Assembly (NCBI GenBank): GCA_963726995.1 | Contig: CAVSEP010000007.1 | Span: 496,001-560,000 of the forward strand | Origin: DAIDKA01 sp963726995 | GTDB lineage: Bacteria; Pseudomonadota; Gammaproteobacteria; Steroidobacterales; Steroidobacteraceae | Reading direction: 5' to 3' | DNA length: 64,000 nucleotides | In this document: positions 25,747 through 36,463 of the stretch, one piece after another | Layout: every line of letters begins with the position of its first letter | Position numbering within the stretch: the first letter of the stretch is position 1 | Notes under the pieces: model-generated | What the model saw: only the letters and a program-made list of their open reading frames with translations | Database searches by the model: none | What the model was told of the DNA's origin: nothing | Program-made: the position numbers and the translations under genes

Positions 25747-28700
25747 GCAGCGTCGAGGACAGCAGGCCGCCCAGCACGGTGACCGCCATCGGCCCCTCGA
25801 TTTCCTGACCGGGAAGATTCATGCCCAGGGCCAGCGGCGCCAGACCCAGCGCCGTCACCACCGCCGTCATCAGGATGGGCACCAGGCGCTCGTTGGCGCC
25901 GCGGATCACCGTCTCGATGTTCCAGGGCGCCCCCTCGACCTCGACCAGGTGCTCGTAGTGCGCCAGCAGCAGGATGGCATTGCGGGCGCTGACGCCGAAC
26001 ACCGTGACCAGACCGACCACCGCGCCCAAGGACAGGCCGATGCCGGTCAGGGCGATCGCCGCCACGCTGCCCAGCAGGGCGAAAGGCAGGTTCGCCAGCA
26101 CCAGCCAGCTGTTGGCGCGCCAGCGGAACGCCACGAACAGAATCATCACGATGAGCGCCAACGCCAGTCCCGAATACATCAGCAGCTGCTCGCGCGTCTG
26201 GCTTTCCGCCTCGGCGGCCCCGGTGAATTCGGTATAGACGCCCGGCGGCAAGGCCACCTGGGTGGCGATGGCCCGCCTCGCCTGCTGCACGACATCCTGC
26301 AGCGACGCGCCGCTCACATTGAAAGTCACGCTGATGCGCCGCTGGCCGCCGTCGTGTTCGATGCTGTACCGGTCCTGGGTCACGAGCATGCGGGCCACCT
26401 GTGCCAGCGGCACCGGGCCCAGCGGTCCGCTGATCATGAGCTGCGCCAGCTGCCCGGGCCGATGCCGGAGCGCATCGGGCAGCAGCACCACGGCATCCAC
26501 GGTCCGGGTGCCACTGAAGGTCTGCCCCACCTGCGCGCCGGCATAGGCCGCGGCAATGCCGTCGAGTACGTTCTGGGCGTTGAGTCCGCTGGCCACCAGC
26601 GCCTCGGGCCGCAGCTGGATGGAAATGGCCGGGGTACCGCCCTGACGCTTGAACTGCAGATCCACGACCCCGGGTAGCTTGCCCAGGACGGCCGCAATCC
26701 GGTCCCCGGCGGCATCGAGTGCATCCAGGTCCTGGCCGTACACCTTGACGGCGACCTGCGCGGTCTCGCCGCTTAGGCTTTCGCTGATCCGATCCCCGAG
26801 AAAGGTGACCACTTCGCTCTGCAGGCCCGGATAGTGTTCCAGGATGCCGCGCAAGGCCTCCTGCGCCGCGCCCTGATCCACCTGAGTGTCGGCCTTGAGC
26901 TCGACGTGGAACTCGCTGCGATGTGGACCCCAGGTGTCCTCGCCCAGTTCGGCGCGTCCCACCTGCTGTTCGACGCTCGCGACGTAGGGCAGCGCCAGGA
27001 TTTCCGCGCTGATCTGCTTGCCGACGTCCAGCATCTGGGCAAGGGAGGTACCGGGGATGGAACTCGACACCTGCAGCACGAAGTGTCCCTCCCGAAAATC
27101 CGGCATGAAGGTGCCGCCCAACAGGGGCAGAATCGCAGCCGCCGCGATCACCCCCACCACCAGGGCTGCGATCACCACCTTGAAGTGCCGCGTGACGCCG
27201 TACACGGCGCGCGTCTGCCACGCCTTCAGCCACTGAAGCCAGCCGGATTCCGGCCGGTCGTGGTGTCGCGGCAGCAGCAGCGCGCACAGCGCCGGCGTCG
27301 AGGTCATGGCGACCAGCAACGATGCCGTGACGGCGAAGATGAATGCCAGCGCCAGGGGGCCGACGAAGTGTCCCTGCACGCTGGAGGTGAAAATCTCGGG
27401 CAGGAACACGGCAATCACCACCGCGGTGGCATAGATCACCGGGCCGCGCACTTCGAGCGACGCTTCCCGGATCACCACCAGCGGCCCCAGGGGCTGCGCC
27501 AGACGCTGGTTCTCGCGCAGGCGCCGCATGATGTTTTCGATGCCGATGATGGCATCGTCCACCAGCACGCCCAGGGCCACCGCAAAGCCTCCCAGCGTCA
27601 TGGTGTTGAGCGTCAGGCCCATGCGGTCCAGCACGGCTATCGCGGCGAGCAGCGACAGCGGAATGGCCGTGAAAGCGATCAGCGCCGCCCGCACGTCGCG
27701 CATGAAGAGATACAGCACGACGAAAATGAGGACCCCGGCGATGAGCAGCGACTGCTTCAGATCGCCCAGCGCCCGTTCGATGAAATTGGCGGGACGATGC
27801 AGCCCTGGATAGAGGGTGATGCCCTGGGCCTGCAGCGCCGGGCGCAAGCCCGCCAGGGCCTGCTCCACGGCCAGCGTGGTCGTGAGGGTGTTCGCGCCAT
27901 ACTGGCTGGCCAGCGACATAAGCACGCCGGGCTTGCCCATGATCAGGGCATCCCCGAAACGCAGCGCCGGGGCCATCTTCACCGTGGCGAGGTCGCCCAA
28001 GCGGATCGGAACGCCGTGACGCACGCTGACCACGGCTTTGGTGAGGGTGTCGACATCGGGCTGCGGTATGGGTGACTGCAGCAGCACGCGCTGGTTGGCC
28101 ATGTCGATGAAGCCGGCGCCCCGCAGCGGCAATGCGGCGCGCGCCGCCTCGGCCACATCGGTCAATGTGATGCCGAAGCTCGTCAGGCGCTGCGGGTCGG
28201 GCTGGATCTGGATCTGGCGCACGTCCCCGCCGAATACGATCACATGGGCCACCCCCGGCACGGCCAGCAGCCGCGGCTTGATCACCCAGTCGGCCGCATC
28301 CCGCAGCGCATAACCGTCAACCTTGTCGGAAACCAATCCGATCTTCAGCAGATCCATGGTGCTGGAGACCAGCGGGGAGAGTTTCGGCACGCCCACGCCC
28401 GTCGGCAGCGCACTGCCCAGCTCCGACAGGCGCTCGGAAATGCCCTGACGGGCGATGTGCAGGTCGATGCCGTCGGCAAAGGTGATGGTCACCACCGACA
28501 GTCCCGGAATCGACTCCGAGCGCAGGGTCGCCAGTCCCGAGGCGCCGTTGACGGCGTTCTCCACCGGACGCGTGACCAGTTCCTCGACCTGCTGCGGGGA
28601 AAAGCCGGGCGCTTCGGTCTGGATATCCACCTGCGAGGGGACGAACTCCGGGAAGACATCCAGCGGCGCCTGCAGCGCACCCCAGCAACCCAGCACCAAT

Positions 28701-28770
28701 GCCAGCACGGTGAGCGCCGTGACCGCCCCGTACCGGCTCACGCACAGGCCGATGAGAGCTCGCATCGGCG

Positions 28771-29763
28771 TCAGTCCGCCTCGGTGCTGGGATTCAGTTC
28801 ACGCGCCAGCAGCAGTGCGGCCGCCGCCGTCACCAGCTTCTCCCCGGCGGCAATACCCTGGGTCACCACATAGCCGTCGGCTGCCGGCTTGTCGGTGGCG
28901 ACCTCCCGGCGCTGGAATACACCGGGTATCTGTTCCACGTAGCACCAGTACCGGCCCTCGCTGATGACCAGAGCCGCGGCCGGCACCACCACGCCCCGTT
29001 GCGGCGGTCCCACACCCGGCGCCCAGACCAGCAGCCTCTCCCCCTCGGCGGCATCGGCCGCGTTGAGCAGCGCAAACACACTGCGACCCGGCACGGTGGC
29101 ATCGGCCGGTGCGCTCCACACCGGATGCGCCGTCCACTGGGAGGTGCGGGATGCGCCCGAGTCAGCCGCATCCAGGTGCGCGGCGCGCAGGCTGGCCGGG
29201 GCCGCCCCGGGCAAGGCGCCTAAGGGAAAAGTGGCGTGCAGCAGCTTGAGCTTGCCGCTCGCCAGGTCCTGCAGCGTCGACCCGCTGGGCGCGACGGCAC
29301 CGGCGCCGATCACCGCGGACAGGCGACGCTCGGCGAGCGCCAGCGCGGCCGTATCCGTGGCCACCTGCCGGGTGGTGCTCTCGAGCGCATCGGCCGACAT
29401 CGCCCCGGGAGTTCCCGCCAGGCGTTGGGCGCGCGCGGCCGCAGCGCGACTTTGCTCCTGCGCCGCCTGCGCCGTCGCCAGTTCCGCCACCGCGGTGGCG
29501 ATGACATCGTGCGGCACGATGAGGCCGAATCCTGCGATTTCCGCGGTGTAGTCGGCCACGCTCGCAGGTTGGGTCGCCACACCGAGTTTGGTCACCTGCT
29601 CGGCCGTGAGCGTGATGTCCTGCCCGGAATGCGCGGCGGCGCCCTCCTTCGGGGCCTCGTCCTTGGCGGGGGGCTGATCCGTATCGGGACCCTTGTGACA
29701 GCCGGCGAGGACCAGGAGGCCCAGGCTCGCCAGGGCAGCGAGTGCGGATCGGTTCAATGACAT
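28771..29763 (-). CDS. RND periplasmic adaptor lipoprotein (MFP)
   Basis: A 330-residue membrane-fusion lipoprotein with lipobox LAGC. After a disordered linker comes ITLTAEQVTKLGVATQPA, the typical start of CusB/CzcB-type adaptors, then an alpha-hairpin rich in Ala/Gln (AVAELATAQAAQEQSRAAAARAQRL), and a C-terminal beta region (VVVPAAALVISEGRYWCYVEQ). It starts at ATG overlapping the stop of the outer-membrane channel gene (TGATG). Shorter than CusB; no N-terminal Met-rich metal site is visible. Confidence 0.9.
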   Translation of the reverse strand: MSLNRSALAALASLGLLVLAGCHKGPDTDQPPAKDEAPKEGAAAHSGQDITLTAEQVTKLGVATQPASVADYTAEIAGFGLIVPHDVIATAVAELATAQAAQEQSRAAAARAQRLAGTPGAMSADALESTTRQVATDTAALALAERRLSAVIGAGAVAPSGSTLQDLASGKLKLLHATFPLGALPGAAPASLRAAHLDAADSGASRTSQWTAHPVWSAPADATVPGRSVFALLNAADAAEGERLLVWAPGVGPPQRGVVVPAAALVISEGRYWCYVEQIPGVFQRREVATDKPAADGYVVTQGIAAGEKLVTAAAALLLARELNPSTEAD

Positions 29764-31160
29764 CACTGCTGAATCTCCCAGCCGCCGCCCAATGCCTTGC
29801 ACAGGCTGACCAGGGCCTGCAGACGCGCGAGCTTGAATTGGCTGTATTGGTCGCGCGCGGCGTACAGGCTGCGCTGGGCATCGAGCACGGCGAGAAAATC
29901 TCCGGCGCCCTGGCGGTAACGAAGCTGCGCACCGTCAAAGGCCTGCTGACTCTGCTTGAGACCTTCCTGCTGATACTCGCGAACCGCATCCAGGTGCTGC
30001 ACGGCCGCGAGCGCATTCTCCACGTCGACCAATGAGGCAAGCAGGGCCCTGCGATAGCTCGCCAGCAGTTCCTCCCGCCGGGCGCGGGTCTCATCGCGTA
30101 CCGCGCGCAGGCGTCCTGCGTCGAATATGGTCTGCATCAGGCCGGCCCCCAGGTTCAGGCCGGGTCCCGTCCCCGACAGGATCGTGACGGCCGCATTCAG
30201 CGCGGGATTCTGCACCCCGCCGGCGGCCGTGAGAGTCAAGGTGGGCAACATCGCGGCGCGCGCCGCGACCACATCGGCATCCGCCGCGCGCAGATTCTCC
30301 TCGGCCGCGTACACATCGGGCCGTCGCGTGAGCAACTCCGCAGGCAATCCGGGCGCCACGTGCACGTCAGCGAGGGAATCCAGCGTGGCATCGGCCACGT
30401 CGAATCCTTCCGGCGCTCTGCCGAGCAGCAGGGCCAGCATCGCCAAGACTTCCTGCTCGCGTTGCTTCAGTTCCGGAAGCGCCAATTGGGCTGCGGCCAG
30501 CACGGCGCGTTGGGTAGCCAGCGTCACCGGATCCGACGCGCCGGCCTCGAAACGGACCTGGACGACCTCCAGCAGCGCGCGGGCTGCGTCCAGATTTGAC
30601 CGGGCGATCTTCAGTCGCTCGCGAATCGAAAGCAGCTCGAAATAGGCATCGGCCACGCCGGCCTGGGTGGTGAGGGTCAGCGCATCCCGGTCGGCCCGGG
30701 CCGAGGCACCCAGATACCGTGCGGCGTTGGCGCTCGCGCGGTTCTTGCCCCAGAAGTCGATTTCGTAGCTCGCGGACAGCAGCATCGACCAGTCCAACTC
30801 GTGCGCGCTGCCTTGGCCTGAATGGCCGGCGAGGAAATTGCCGTTGCCGACGCCCTCGACGTTCGGAAGAATGGCCGCCCCTGCCTGGCGCGCACGGGCA
30901 TCGGCTTGGGCGACCCGCGCGCGCGCGGCGGTCAGGTCGAGATTTGCGCTGGCCGCCTCGGCCAGCAGCGCATCCAGCGCCGGGCTCTTGAATCCGCGGT
31001 ACCAGTCCTGGCCGGGCCAGGCCGCCGGGACAGCAGGCGCATTCTGGAACGCCGCGGGCACTTCGGGAACCGCCGGCTTTGGCGCCTGCAAGGCACAGCC
31101 GGCGCACGCCAGCGCCGCCACCGCACACGCTGTAACCCGGTGATTGCCAACCCGAAACAT
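29763..31160 (-). CDS. RND outer-membrane channel lipoprotein (NodT/OprM type)
   Basis: A 465-residue TolC-like outer-membrane factor. Lipobox CAGC at the end of the signal, then the DWYRGFKSPALDALLAEAASANLDL start and two OEP repeats with the RPDVYAAEENLRAADADV string characteristic of the NodT family. The ATG at 31160 is preceded by a GGGGGC stretch; an upstream extension to 31223 adds no signal-like sequence. First gene of the efflux operon. The promoter is in the divergent gap toward the YncE-like gene. Confidence 0.92.
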   Translation of the reverse strand: MFRVGNHRVTACAVAALACAGCALQAPKPAVPEVPAAFQNAPAVPAAWPGQDWYRGFKSPALDALLAEAASANLDLTAARARVAQADARARQAGAAILPNVEGVGNGNFLAGHSGQGSAHELDWSMLLSASYEIDFWGKNRASANAARYLGASARADRDALTLTTQAGVADAYFELLSIRERLKIARSNLDAARALLEVVQVRFEAGASDPVTLATQRAVLAAAQLALPELKQREQEVLAMLALLLGRAPEGFDVADATLDSLADVHVAPGLPAELLTRRPDVYAAEENLRAADADVVAARAAMLPTLTLTAAGGVQNPALNAAVTILSGTGPGLNLGAGLMQTIFDAGRLRAVRDETRARREELLASYRRALLASLVDVENALAAVQHLDAVREYQQEGLKQSQQAFDGAQLRYRQGAGDFLAVLDAQRSLYAARDQYSQFKLARLQALVSLCKALGGGWEIQQ

Positions 31161-31304
31161 CCTGCCCCCAAGTACCCATGAGTGGCCTGAGGCTAGCAAG
31201 CCCGACTGGTCAAAAGTGTACATCTTTGTAAACCCGGGCCATGTCGGTCAAAGGCATATTCCATACTTGCCACCCCTGCCCGCTCGAGGCTCAAGGAGAA
31301 CGCC

Positions 31305-32345
31305 GTGTTCACTCAACGTGCCGTCAGAATCGTCGCCTTAGGTTTGCTCACGGGTCTGGCGCTGCTGAACGGCAGCGCTCAGGCGGACTCCGGAATGCAG
31401 GTGGTGCAACGCTGGAAGATCGGCGGCGCAGGCGGCTGGGACTACCTCACGGCGGACTCCAGGCATCGGTTGTTCCTGAGTCGCGGCACGCAGGTCGACG
31501 TCGTCGATACCGAAACCGGCAAGATCATCGGCAGCATTCCCGACACGCAGGGCGTTCACGGCATCGCACTGGCGCCGGACCTGCATCGGGGCTTCACGAG
31601 CAATGGCCGGGCCAATTCGGTCACGGTCTTTGACCTGGACACGCTGAAGACCATCCAGGAAGTGAAGGTGCCGGCGCAGAACCCGGATGCCATCCTGTAC
31701 GAGCCCGTGGGCAAGCATGTGTTCACCTTCGACGGCCGCAGCAAGGACGTGACGGTGCTGGATGCCTCCACCCTGGCGGTGGTCGCCACCATTCCCGTTC
31801 CCGACAAGCCGGAATTTGCGCAGGAGGATCATGCGGGCCATATCTTCGTCAACATCGAGAGCGACCCGGGCCAGATGGTTGAGATCGACGCCCGCAAGCT
31901 GACGGTGATGGCGACCTGGCCGCTGCCGGGCTGCAATTCGCCCAGCGGTCTGGCCATCGATCGCAAGAATCACCGTCTGTTCTCGGTCTGCGATGGCAAT
32001 GTCATGGCGGTAACCAACTCCCAGACCGGTGCCCAGGTGGCGCAGGTGCCCATTGGCGCAAGGCCCGATGCCGCCGGCTACGATGAGAAGCGCGCTCTGG
32101 TGTTCAGCTCCAATGGCGAGGGCACGCTCACCGTGGTCCATCAGGACTCTGCCGATCACTACAGTGTGCTGGACACCGTGAAAACGCAGGCGGGCGCCCG
32201 CACCATGGCGCTGGATCCGAACGGACGGGTGTACCTGGTCACCGCCGAGTTCGGTCCGCCACCGGAGGCCACGGCATCGCTGCCTCGTCCGCGCCCGGTG
32301 CCGCTGCCCGACTCCTTCACTGTGCTGGTGGTCGGCAGCCACTGA
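31305..32345 (+). CDS. YncE-like beta-propeller protein, exported
   Basis: A 346-residue secreted protein with signal peptide (cleavage after AQA, about residue 27) and repeated 40-residue propeller blades (VDVVDTETGKIIGSIPDTQGVHGIALAPD; VTVFDLDTLKTIQEVKVP; VTVLDASTLAVVATIPVP). This is the YncE/PQQ-like repeat family, with diverse or unknown roles. GTG start with AAGGAG 8 bases upstream. Divergent from the RND operon; two-component genes follow after 31 bases, so all three may form one transcription unit. Confidence 0.85.
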   Translation: MFTQRAVRIVALGLLTGLALLNGSAQADSGMQVVQRWKIGGAGGWDYLTADSRHRLFLSRGTQVDVVDTETGKIIGSIPDTQGVHGIALAPDLHRGFTSNGRANSVTVFDLDTLKTIQEVKVPAQNPDAILYEPVGKHVFTFDGRSKDVTVLDASTLAVVATIPVPDKPEFAQEDHAGHIFVNIESDPGQMVEIDARKLTVMATWPLPGCNSPSGLAIDRKNHRLFSVCDGNVMAVTNSQTGAQVAQVPIGARPDAAGYDEKRALVFSSNGEGTLTVVHQDSADHYSVLDTVKTQAGARTMALDPNGRVYLVTAEFGPPPEATASLPRPRPVPLPDSFTVLVVGSH

Positions 32346-32376
32346 CATCCTTGCCGGTCTCCCGATACACTCGGGC

Positions 32377-33045
32377 ATGCGACTGCTGTTGACCGAGGAT
32401 GACGCTGAGCTTGCGCAATCCCTGATCGGGCGTTTCCGCGATCAGGGCTATGAGGTGGTGCATGTCGGGGACGGCATCCAGGGATTGCAGGTCGCGACCC
32501 ATCAGGACTTCGACGCCATCATCGTGGACCGCATGCTGCCGGGCATGGACGGCCTGGAAATGGTCCGGGCCGTTCGCCGCCTGAAGGCGACGCCCATCAT
32601 CTACCTGACCACCATGAGCGGCATCGACGATCGGGTACGGGGCCTGGAGGCCGGCGGCGATGATTACCTGATCAAACCCTTCGCCTTCGAGGAACTGCTG
32701 GCGCGGATCCGCGCGATGACGCGCCGCCAGGCCCCGGCCTCGTCCAAACTGTTTGCCGGCTCCATAGAAATGGACCTGGTGCAGCGTACCGTCACGCGCC
32801 ACGGCCATTTGATCGAGCTGCTGCCCCAGGAATTCCGCCTGCTCGAATACCTGCTGCGCAACGCCGAGCGGACCGTGACCCGCAAGATGCTGCTGGAGAA
32901 TGTCTGGGGCATCCATTTCGATCCACACACCAGCGTGGTCGAAAGCCATATCAGCCGGCTGCGCGCCCGCCTGAATGCGCACGGCGCCGTAGACGCCATC
33001 CAGACGGTGCGCGGCACCGGGTATCGGCTGCTTGCAACCCACTAG
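32377..33045 (+). CDS. OmpR/PhoB-family response regulator
   Basis: A 222-residue regulator: receiver domain with acidic EDD (8-10) and phospho-acceptor Asp in IIVDRMLPGMDG, switch Thr in IYLTTMSG and Lys in LIKPFAFEELLARI, then a winged helix (LLPQEFRLLEYLLRNAERTVTRKMLLENVWG; VVESHISRLRARL). It overlaps the kinase gene by 14 bases. Targets could include the neighbouring efflux operon (as in CusRS-type arrangements) or the propeller gene; that is inference from proximity. Confidence 0.94.
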   Translation: MRLLLTEDDAELAQSLIGRFRDQGYEVVHVGDGIQGLQVATHQDFDAIIVDRMLPGMDGLEMVRAVRRLKATPIIYLTTMSGIDDRVRGLEAGGDDYLIKPFAFEELLARIRAMTRRQAPASSKLFAGSIEMDLVQRTVTRHGHLIELLPQEFRLLEYLLRNAERTVTRKMLLENVWGIHFDPHTSVVESHISRLRARLNAHGAVDAIQTVRGTGYRLLATH

Positions 33046-34426
33046 AGTCCTCAAGGCCGAATCCTTCCGGTTTGCCGCGCTGTTCGCGCTGGTATTCCTG
33101 ACACTGACCGGCGCGCTGATCGTCACTGTGCTGTGGATCGTCGCCGGCACCGAGCGGCAATCGCTGATCGGCGCCAACCAGACCGACATCGCCACCGTGA
33201 CCAACGGCCTGCGTGCGGAAGGGATCGATGAGGCGATCGAGGTCGTGCAGCAAAGACTGGGAACCCCGTCGTCCGAAGTGGGCTTGCGCCATCGTTTCAC
33301 GCCCGAGGCCTACATGGTGATCGAGGATGCCACCGGCAAGGTACTGGCCGGGAATCTGCCGTTCGTGCAGTGCGGCGCGGGCGACTTCGCGATCGCCATG
33401 GCCCCGGCCGAAGGCCATCACCACCCCAGAATGGTGCTGGGTCGCTGCGCCGGACTCACCCCCACGACAAAGGTTTTCGTCGGTCGCGACACCGGAGTCA
33501 TGCACGCGACGCGCGAGCGCATCCTGCATGCCTTCGCCTGGGTGGTGCTCGGCACCTGCGCCTTCTCCATCCTGGGTGGCTTGTTTCTGGGCCGGCGCTT
33601 CATGGCGCGGGTCGATGCCATCACCCAGACCTGCGAGCGGGTGATCGCCGGCAAGTTCAATGAGCGTATTCCCACGCGTGGCCGCAACGACGAATGGGAC
33701 CGGCTGGCCCGCGCCATCAATGAAATGCTGGACCGCATTTCGACGCTGCTGGAAAACCTGCAGCAGGTCTCCAGCGACATCGCGCACGACCTGCGCACAC
33801 CCTTGACGCGCCTGCGCAATCGCCTCGAGGCGGCCCGTGAGCAGCCCCCGGACACGGCGGCGTACCCGCTGGTCATCACCCAGGCGCTCGGCGATACCGA
33901 CCGGCTGCTGTCCATGTTCTCGGCACTGCTGCGGATCTCGCAGATCGAGGCCGGCACGCGGGTCCAGACCTTTACCGGGGTGAACCTCTCAAATGTCCTG
34001 CAGAAGCTCTTTGAGATCTATCTGCCGGTGGCGGAGGACAGCGGGCACACGCTGGTCAGCACCCTGCGCCCGGACCTGATGGTTCACGGCGATGAGGAAC
34101 TGCTGACGCAACTGTTCAGCAACTTGATCGAAAATGCGATCCGGCATACCCCCCGGGGCGTACGAATCAGGATTGAACTCGCGCTGTTGAACGCAGCGCC
34201 CGTCGCATCCGTCATCGACAACGGTCCGGGCGTGGCACCCGAGGATCGGGACAAAGTGACGCGGCGCTTCTTTCGCGGCTCCGCCAGCCGCAGCTCCGAA
34301 GGACATGGCTTGGGGCTGGCCTTGGCGGCGGCAATCGCCCAATTGCACGGCGCGAAACTGGAGTTGCGCGACGCAGCGCCCGGCCTGCAGGTGAACACAG
34401 TGTTTCCGCCGCAGGCAACATCTTGA
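33032..34426 (+). CDS. Sensor histidine kinase
   Basis: A 464-residue kinase. TM helix about 13-38, periplasmic sensor of about 130 residues containing an HHHP stretch (AEGHHHPRM) that could bind metal, second TM about 175-196, HAMP, H-box SSDIAHDLRTPLTRLRNRLE, N-box NLIENAIRHTP and G-box GHGLGLALAAAIAQLHGA. The start is TTG, inside the response regulator gene. Partner of the preceding response regulator. The His-rich periplasmic patch fits metal sensing but is only suggestive. Confidence 0.92.
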   Translation: MQPTRVLKAESFRFAALFALVFLTLTGALIVTVLWIVAGTERQSLIGANQTDIATVTNGLRAEGIDEAIEVVQQRLGTPSSEVGLRHRFTPEAYMVIEDATGKVLAGNLPFVQCGAGDFAIAMAPAEGHHHPRMVLGRCAGLTPTTKVFVGRDTGVMHATRERILHAFAWVVLGTCAFSILGGLFLGRRFMARVDAITQTCERVIAGKFNERIPTRGRNDEWDRLARAINEMLDRISTLLENLQQVSSDIAHDLRTPLTRLRNRLEAAREQPPDTAAYPLVITQALGDTDRLLSMFSALLRISQIEAGTRVQTFTGVNLSNVLQKLFEIYLPVAEDSGHTLVSTLRPDLMVHGDEELLTQLFSNLIENAIRHTPRGVRIRIELALLNAAPVASVIDNGPGVAPEDRDKVTRRFFRGSASRSSEGHGLGLALAAAIAQLHGAKLELRDAAPGLQVNTVFPPQATS

Positions 34427-34491
34427 AGCGGTAACCCAACTAAGCTGCTGGTCACCTGGCATACGCATCGGCATTCATGAGAGGGGGCAAC

Positions 34492-35595
34492 ATGACGAAG
34501 CAAAAATCCGGCCGCGATGGCAGCCATTCATCAACCACCGCGCAGGGACGTCGCCAGTTCCTGGAAGGCATGGCATTGAGCGCAGGCGCGGTCGCCTTGC
34601 TGGCCGGCGTGGGACCCCGCGGCAGTGCACGCGCGCAATCCTCCTCTGCCCCACCGCCGCGCCCCGGTCTGTCGCTGCCGCCGGCACCCACCGTCGCACA
34701 GCCGCCGCCCTTGAAGGAGGTGGCCGGCAAGACGGCGTACATCACCGCCGCGGCCGATGGCATCGGCTTAGGCATCGCACGCGCCTGCTCCAATGCCGGC
34801 ATGAAGGTCGTCATCGGCTACCGCAATGAGGCACGACTGAAGGACGCCCTGCCGCTGTTTCCGCCGGGCAACGCCGGCGTGCATGCCATCAAGCACGATG
34901 TCACCGATCGCGATGGCTGGACGCGGCTGCTGGCGCAGATCAAGGGCAAGTTCGGCAATCTGCATCTGCTGGTCAACAATGCCGGATCCAAGACCCTGCA
35001 GCAGGCCAGCCTCGCCAAGGCCGATGAGTGGGACAACGCGGTCGCCGTCAATTTCACGGCCATCTACAACGGGGTCGCCGCCTGCCTGCCGCACTTCAAG
35101 GCCCATGGTGAAGGCGCCCACATCGTGACCACCGCCTCCATGAGTGGTGTGGTTCCCGGCGTGCTGGCCGGGGTCTACACCGCGACGAAGATCGCCGCTG
35201 TGGGCATGATGGAGGCGCTGCGGGTGGAGCTCGAGGGCACCAACATCGGCACCTCGGCCTTCTGTCCGGGCGGCGTCATGACCGACAACCGTCCGGAGAA
35301 CCAGCGCAAACCGCCGCCGCCCGGCGCACCGCCACGGCGACCAAATATCATGATGGAGCCGCTGGAGGCCGGAGAGCGGGTGCTGAATGGCGTGCGCAAC
35401 AATGACCTGTTCATCTTCAGCCATCCGGAGTTCCGGGACGGCATGCAGGAGCGTTTCGACGCCTTCATGGCCTCGGTACCCGACGAAACGCCGCCGCCGG
35501 ATCGCGCCCGGGTCGAACAGATCCTGGCGCATTGCCCCATCTATCCGCTGGAAACCGCGCACCGCAAGCTCAGGCGCAGTACCTATCGAGCCTGA
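34492..35595 (+). CDS. Short-chain dehydrogenase with Tat signal peptide
   Basis: A 367-residue SDR. N-terminal twin-arginine signal (GRRQFLEGMALSAGAVALLAG, in two runs) followed by a Pro/Ser-rich linker, then the SDR fold: TAAADGIGLG (variant of TGxxxGIG), LVNNAG, Ser in TASMSG and the catalytic Tyr-x-x-x-Lys in YTATK. The C-terminal PPPPGAPPRR region is proline-rich. The ATG at 34492 follows GAGGGGG. A Tat signal suggests export with bound NAD(P). It ends 1 base before the convergent methyltransferase gene. Substrate unknown. Confidence 0.9.
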   Translation: MTKQKSGRDGSHSSTTAQGRRQFLEGMALSAGAVALLAGVGPRGSARAQSSSAPPPRPGLSLPPAPTVAQPPPLKEVAGKTAYITAAADGIGLGIARACSNAGMKVVIGYRNEARLKDALPLFPPGNAGVHAIKHDVTDRDGWTRLLAQIKGKFGNLHLLVNNAGSKTLQQASLAKADEWDNAVAVNFTAIYNGVAACLPHFKAHGEGAHIVTTASMSGVVPGVLAGVYTATKIAAVGMMEALRVELEGTNIGTSAFCPGGVMTDNRPENQRKPPPPGAPPRRPNIMMEPLEAGERVLNGVRNNDLFIFSHPEFRDGMQERFDAFMASVPDETPPPDRARVEQILAHCPIYPLETAHRKLRRSTYRA

Positions 35596-35596
35596 G

Positions 35597-36463
35597 TTAC
35601 GGAGGGCGGCCGATGAGGTCCACGTGCCCGATCCGCAATCGGGATCGGCCTGCTTCGATGTGGGCCCGGCGCCGCGCCAGCCAGTCGCGCAGATCCTGGA
35701 GCCGGTGCGGCGCGACTTCGCGCGCCGCATCGAACCAGCCCTCGACCAGCGCGCATTGCAGATCGCGGCTTTGCGCACCAATGCACCAGTCGCTCGCCGC
35801 GCTGCGCAGCGTAAAGCCGTGCTCCTGGAAGATCCGCTCGGCCATGCGCGCGGCTGCCGGGCCGAGTGCCGGTCCGAAGCCCTTGTCATTCAGCTGATGC
35901 CGATTGAACAGTTCGCGCACTTGCGCATCCTCGGGTTCCGCGGGCACACACTCGATGCGTCCGTCATAGGTCAGCGCGAACCAGATTGACGCGGAGGCGT
36001 GCGCCGCGCGCTGTGCCAGAGCCCGCAGCCAGCTCTCCGAGACCAGATCAAGCAGGGCGGAGGCGGTGATCAGCACGCCGTCCGGCAGCGGCAGTTCATG
36101 CAGCCGGGTCGCAAGATCCAGCGCGACATGCCGGACACGGCACTCGAACTTTGGCCCCCGAACGATCAGGAGCGACTCCGTCATTGTGAAGTCCCGCACC
36201 CAGGCCCGCATGCGCTCTTCCATGGCCTGCAGCAGCAAGGCATCGTGCTCCACCAGCAACCAGTCCTGCGGACCTCCAATCAGCGGCGCGGCATAGCGAA
36301 GGTTGGCGCCGGTGCCGGCGCCCAGGTCGATGACGGACAGGCGCGATGCCTGGCGCTGATTTGCAGCGAGCGCATCGGCCAGGAAGTTGCACAGCCCCTG
36401 GGCCCGCGAGGCGGCATCCAGCGGCTCGCGCAACTGCAGCCACTGCGCCGAAAAGCCGTTCAC
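35597..36463 (-). CDS. Class I SAM-dependent methyltransferase
   Basis: A 288-residue Rossmann methyltransferase: motif I VIDLGAGTGANLRY, motif II DWLLVEHDALLLQAM, motif IV LPDGVLITASALLDLVSESWLRALAQ. C-terminal half is helical and family-specific (LNDKGFGPALGPAAARMAERIFQEHGF). It starts within the ATGA stop overlap of the large transferase fusion gene upstream, so both are made together. The substrate is unknown; it belongs to the pterin/glycosyl/phosphotransferase cluster described in the findings. Confidence 0.85.
   Translation of the reverse strand: MNGFSAQWLQLREPLDAASRAQGLCNFLADALAANQRQASRLSVIDLGAGTGANLRYAAPLIGGPQDWLLVEHDALLLQAMEERMRAWVRDFTMTESLLIVRGPKFECRVRHVALDLATRLHELPLPDGVLITASALLDLVSESWLRALAQRAAHASASIWFALTYDGRIECVPAEPEDAQVRELFNRHQLNDKGFGPALGPAAARMAERIFQEHGFTLRSAASDWCIGAQSRDLQCALVEGWFDAAREVAPHRLQDLRDWLARRRAHIEAGRSRLRIGHVDLIGRPP

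Noticed and set aside
26834..28075. Plus-strand open frame of about 410 codons opposite the RND pump gene
   Set aside because: Antisense shadow of an RND gene with intact motifs; Gln/His/Arg-rich composition typical of GC-rich antisense frames.
31208..31254. Direct repeat GGTCAAA (31208 and 31246) between the RND operon and YncE-like gene
   Set aside because: Only seven bases, 38 bases apart and without dyad symmetry; could easily be chance, so no operator is claimed.
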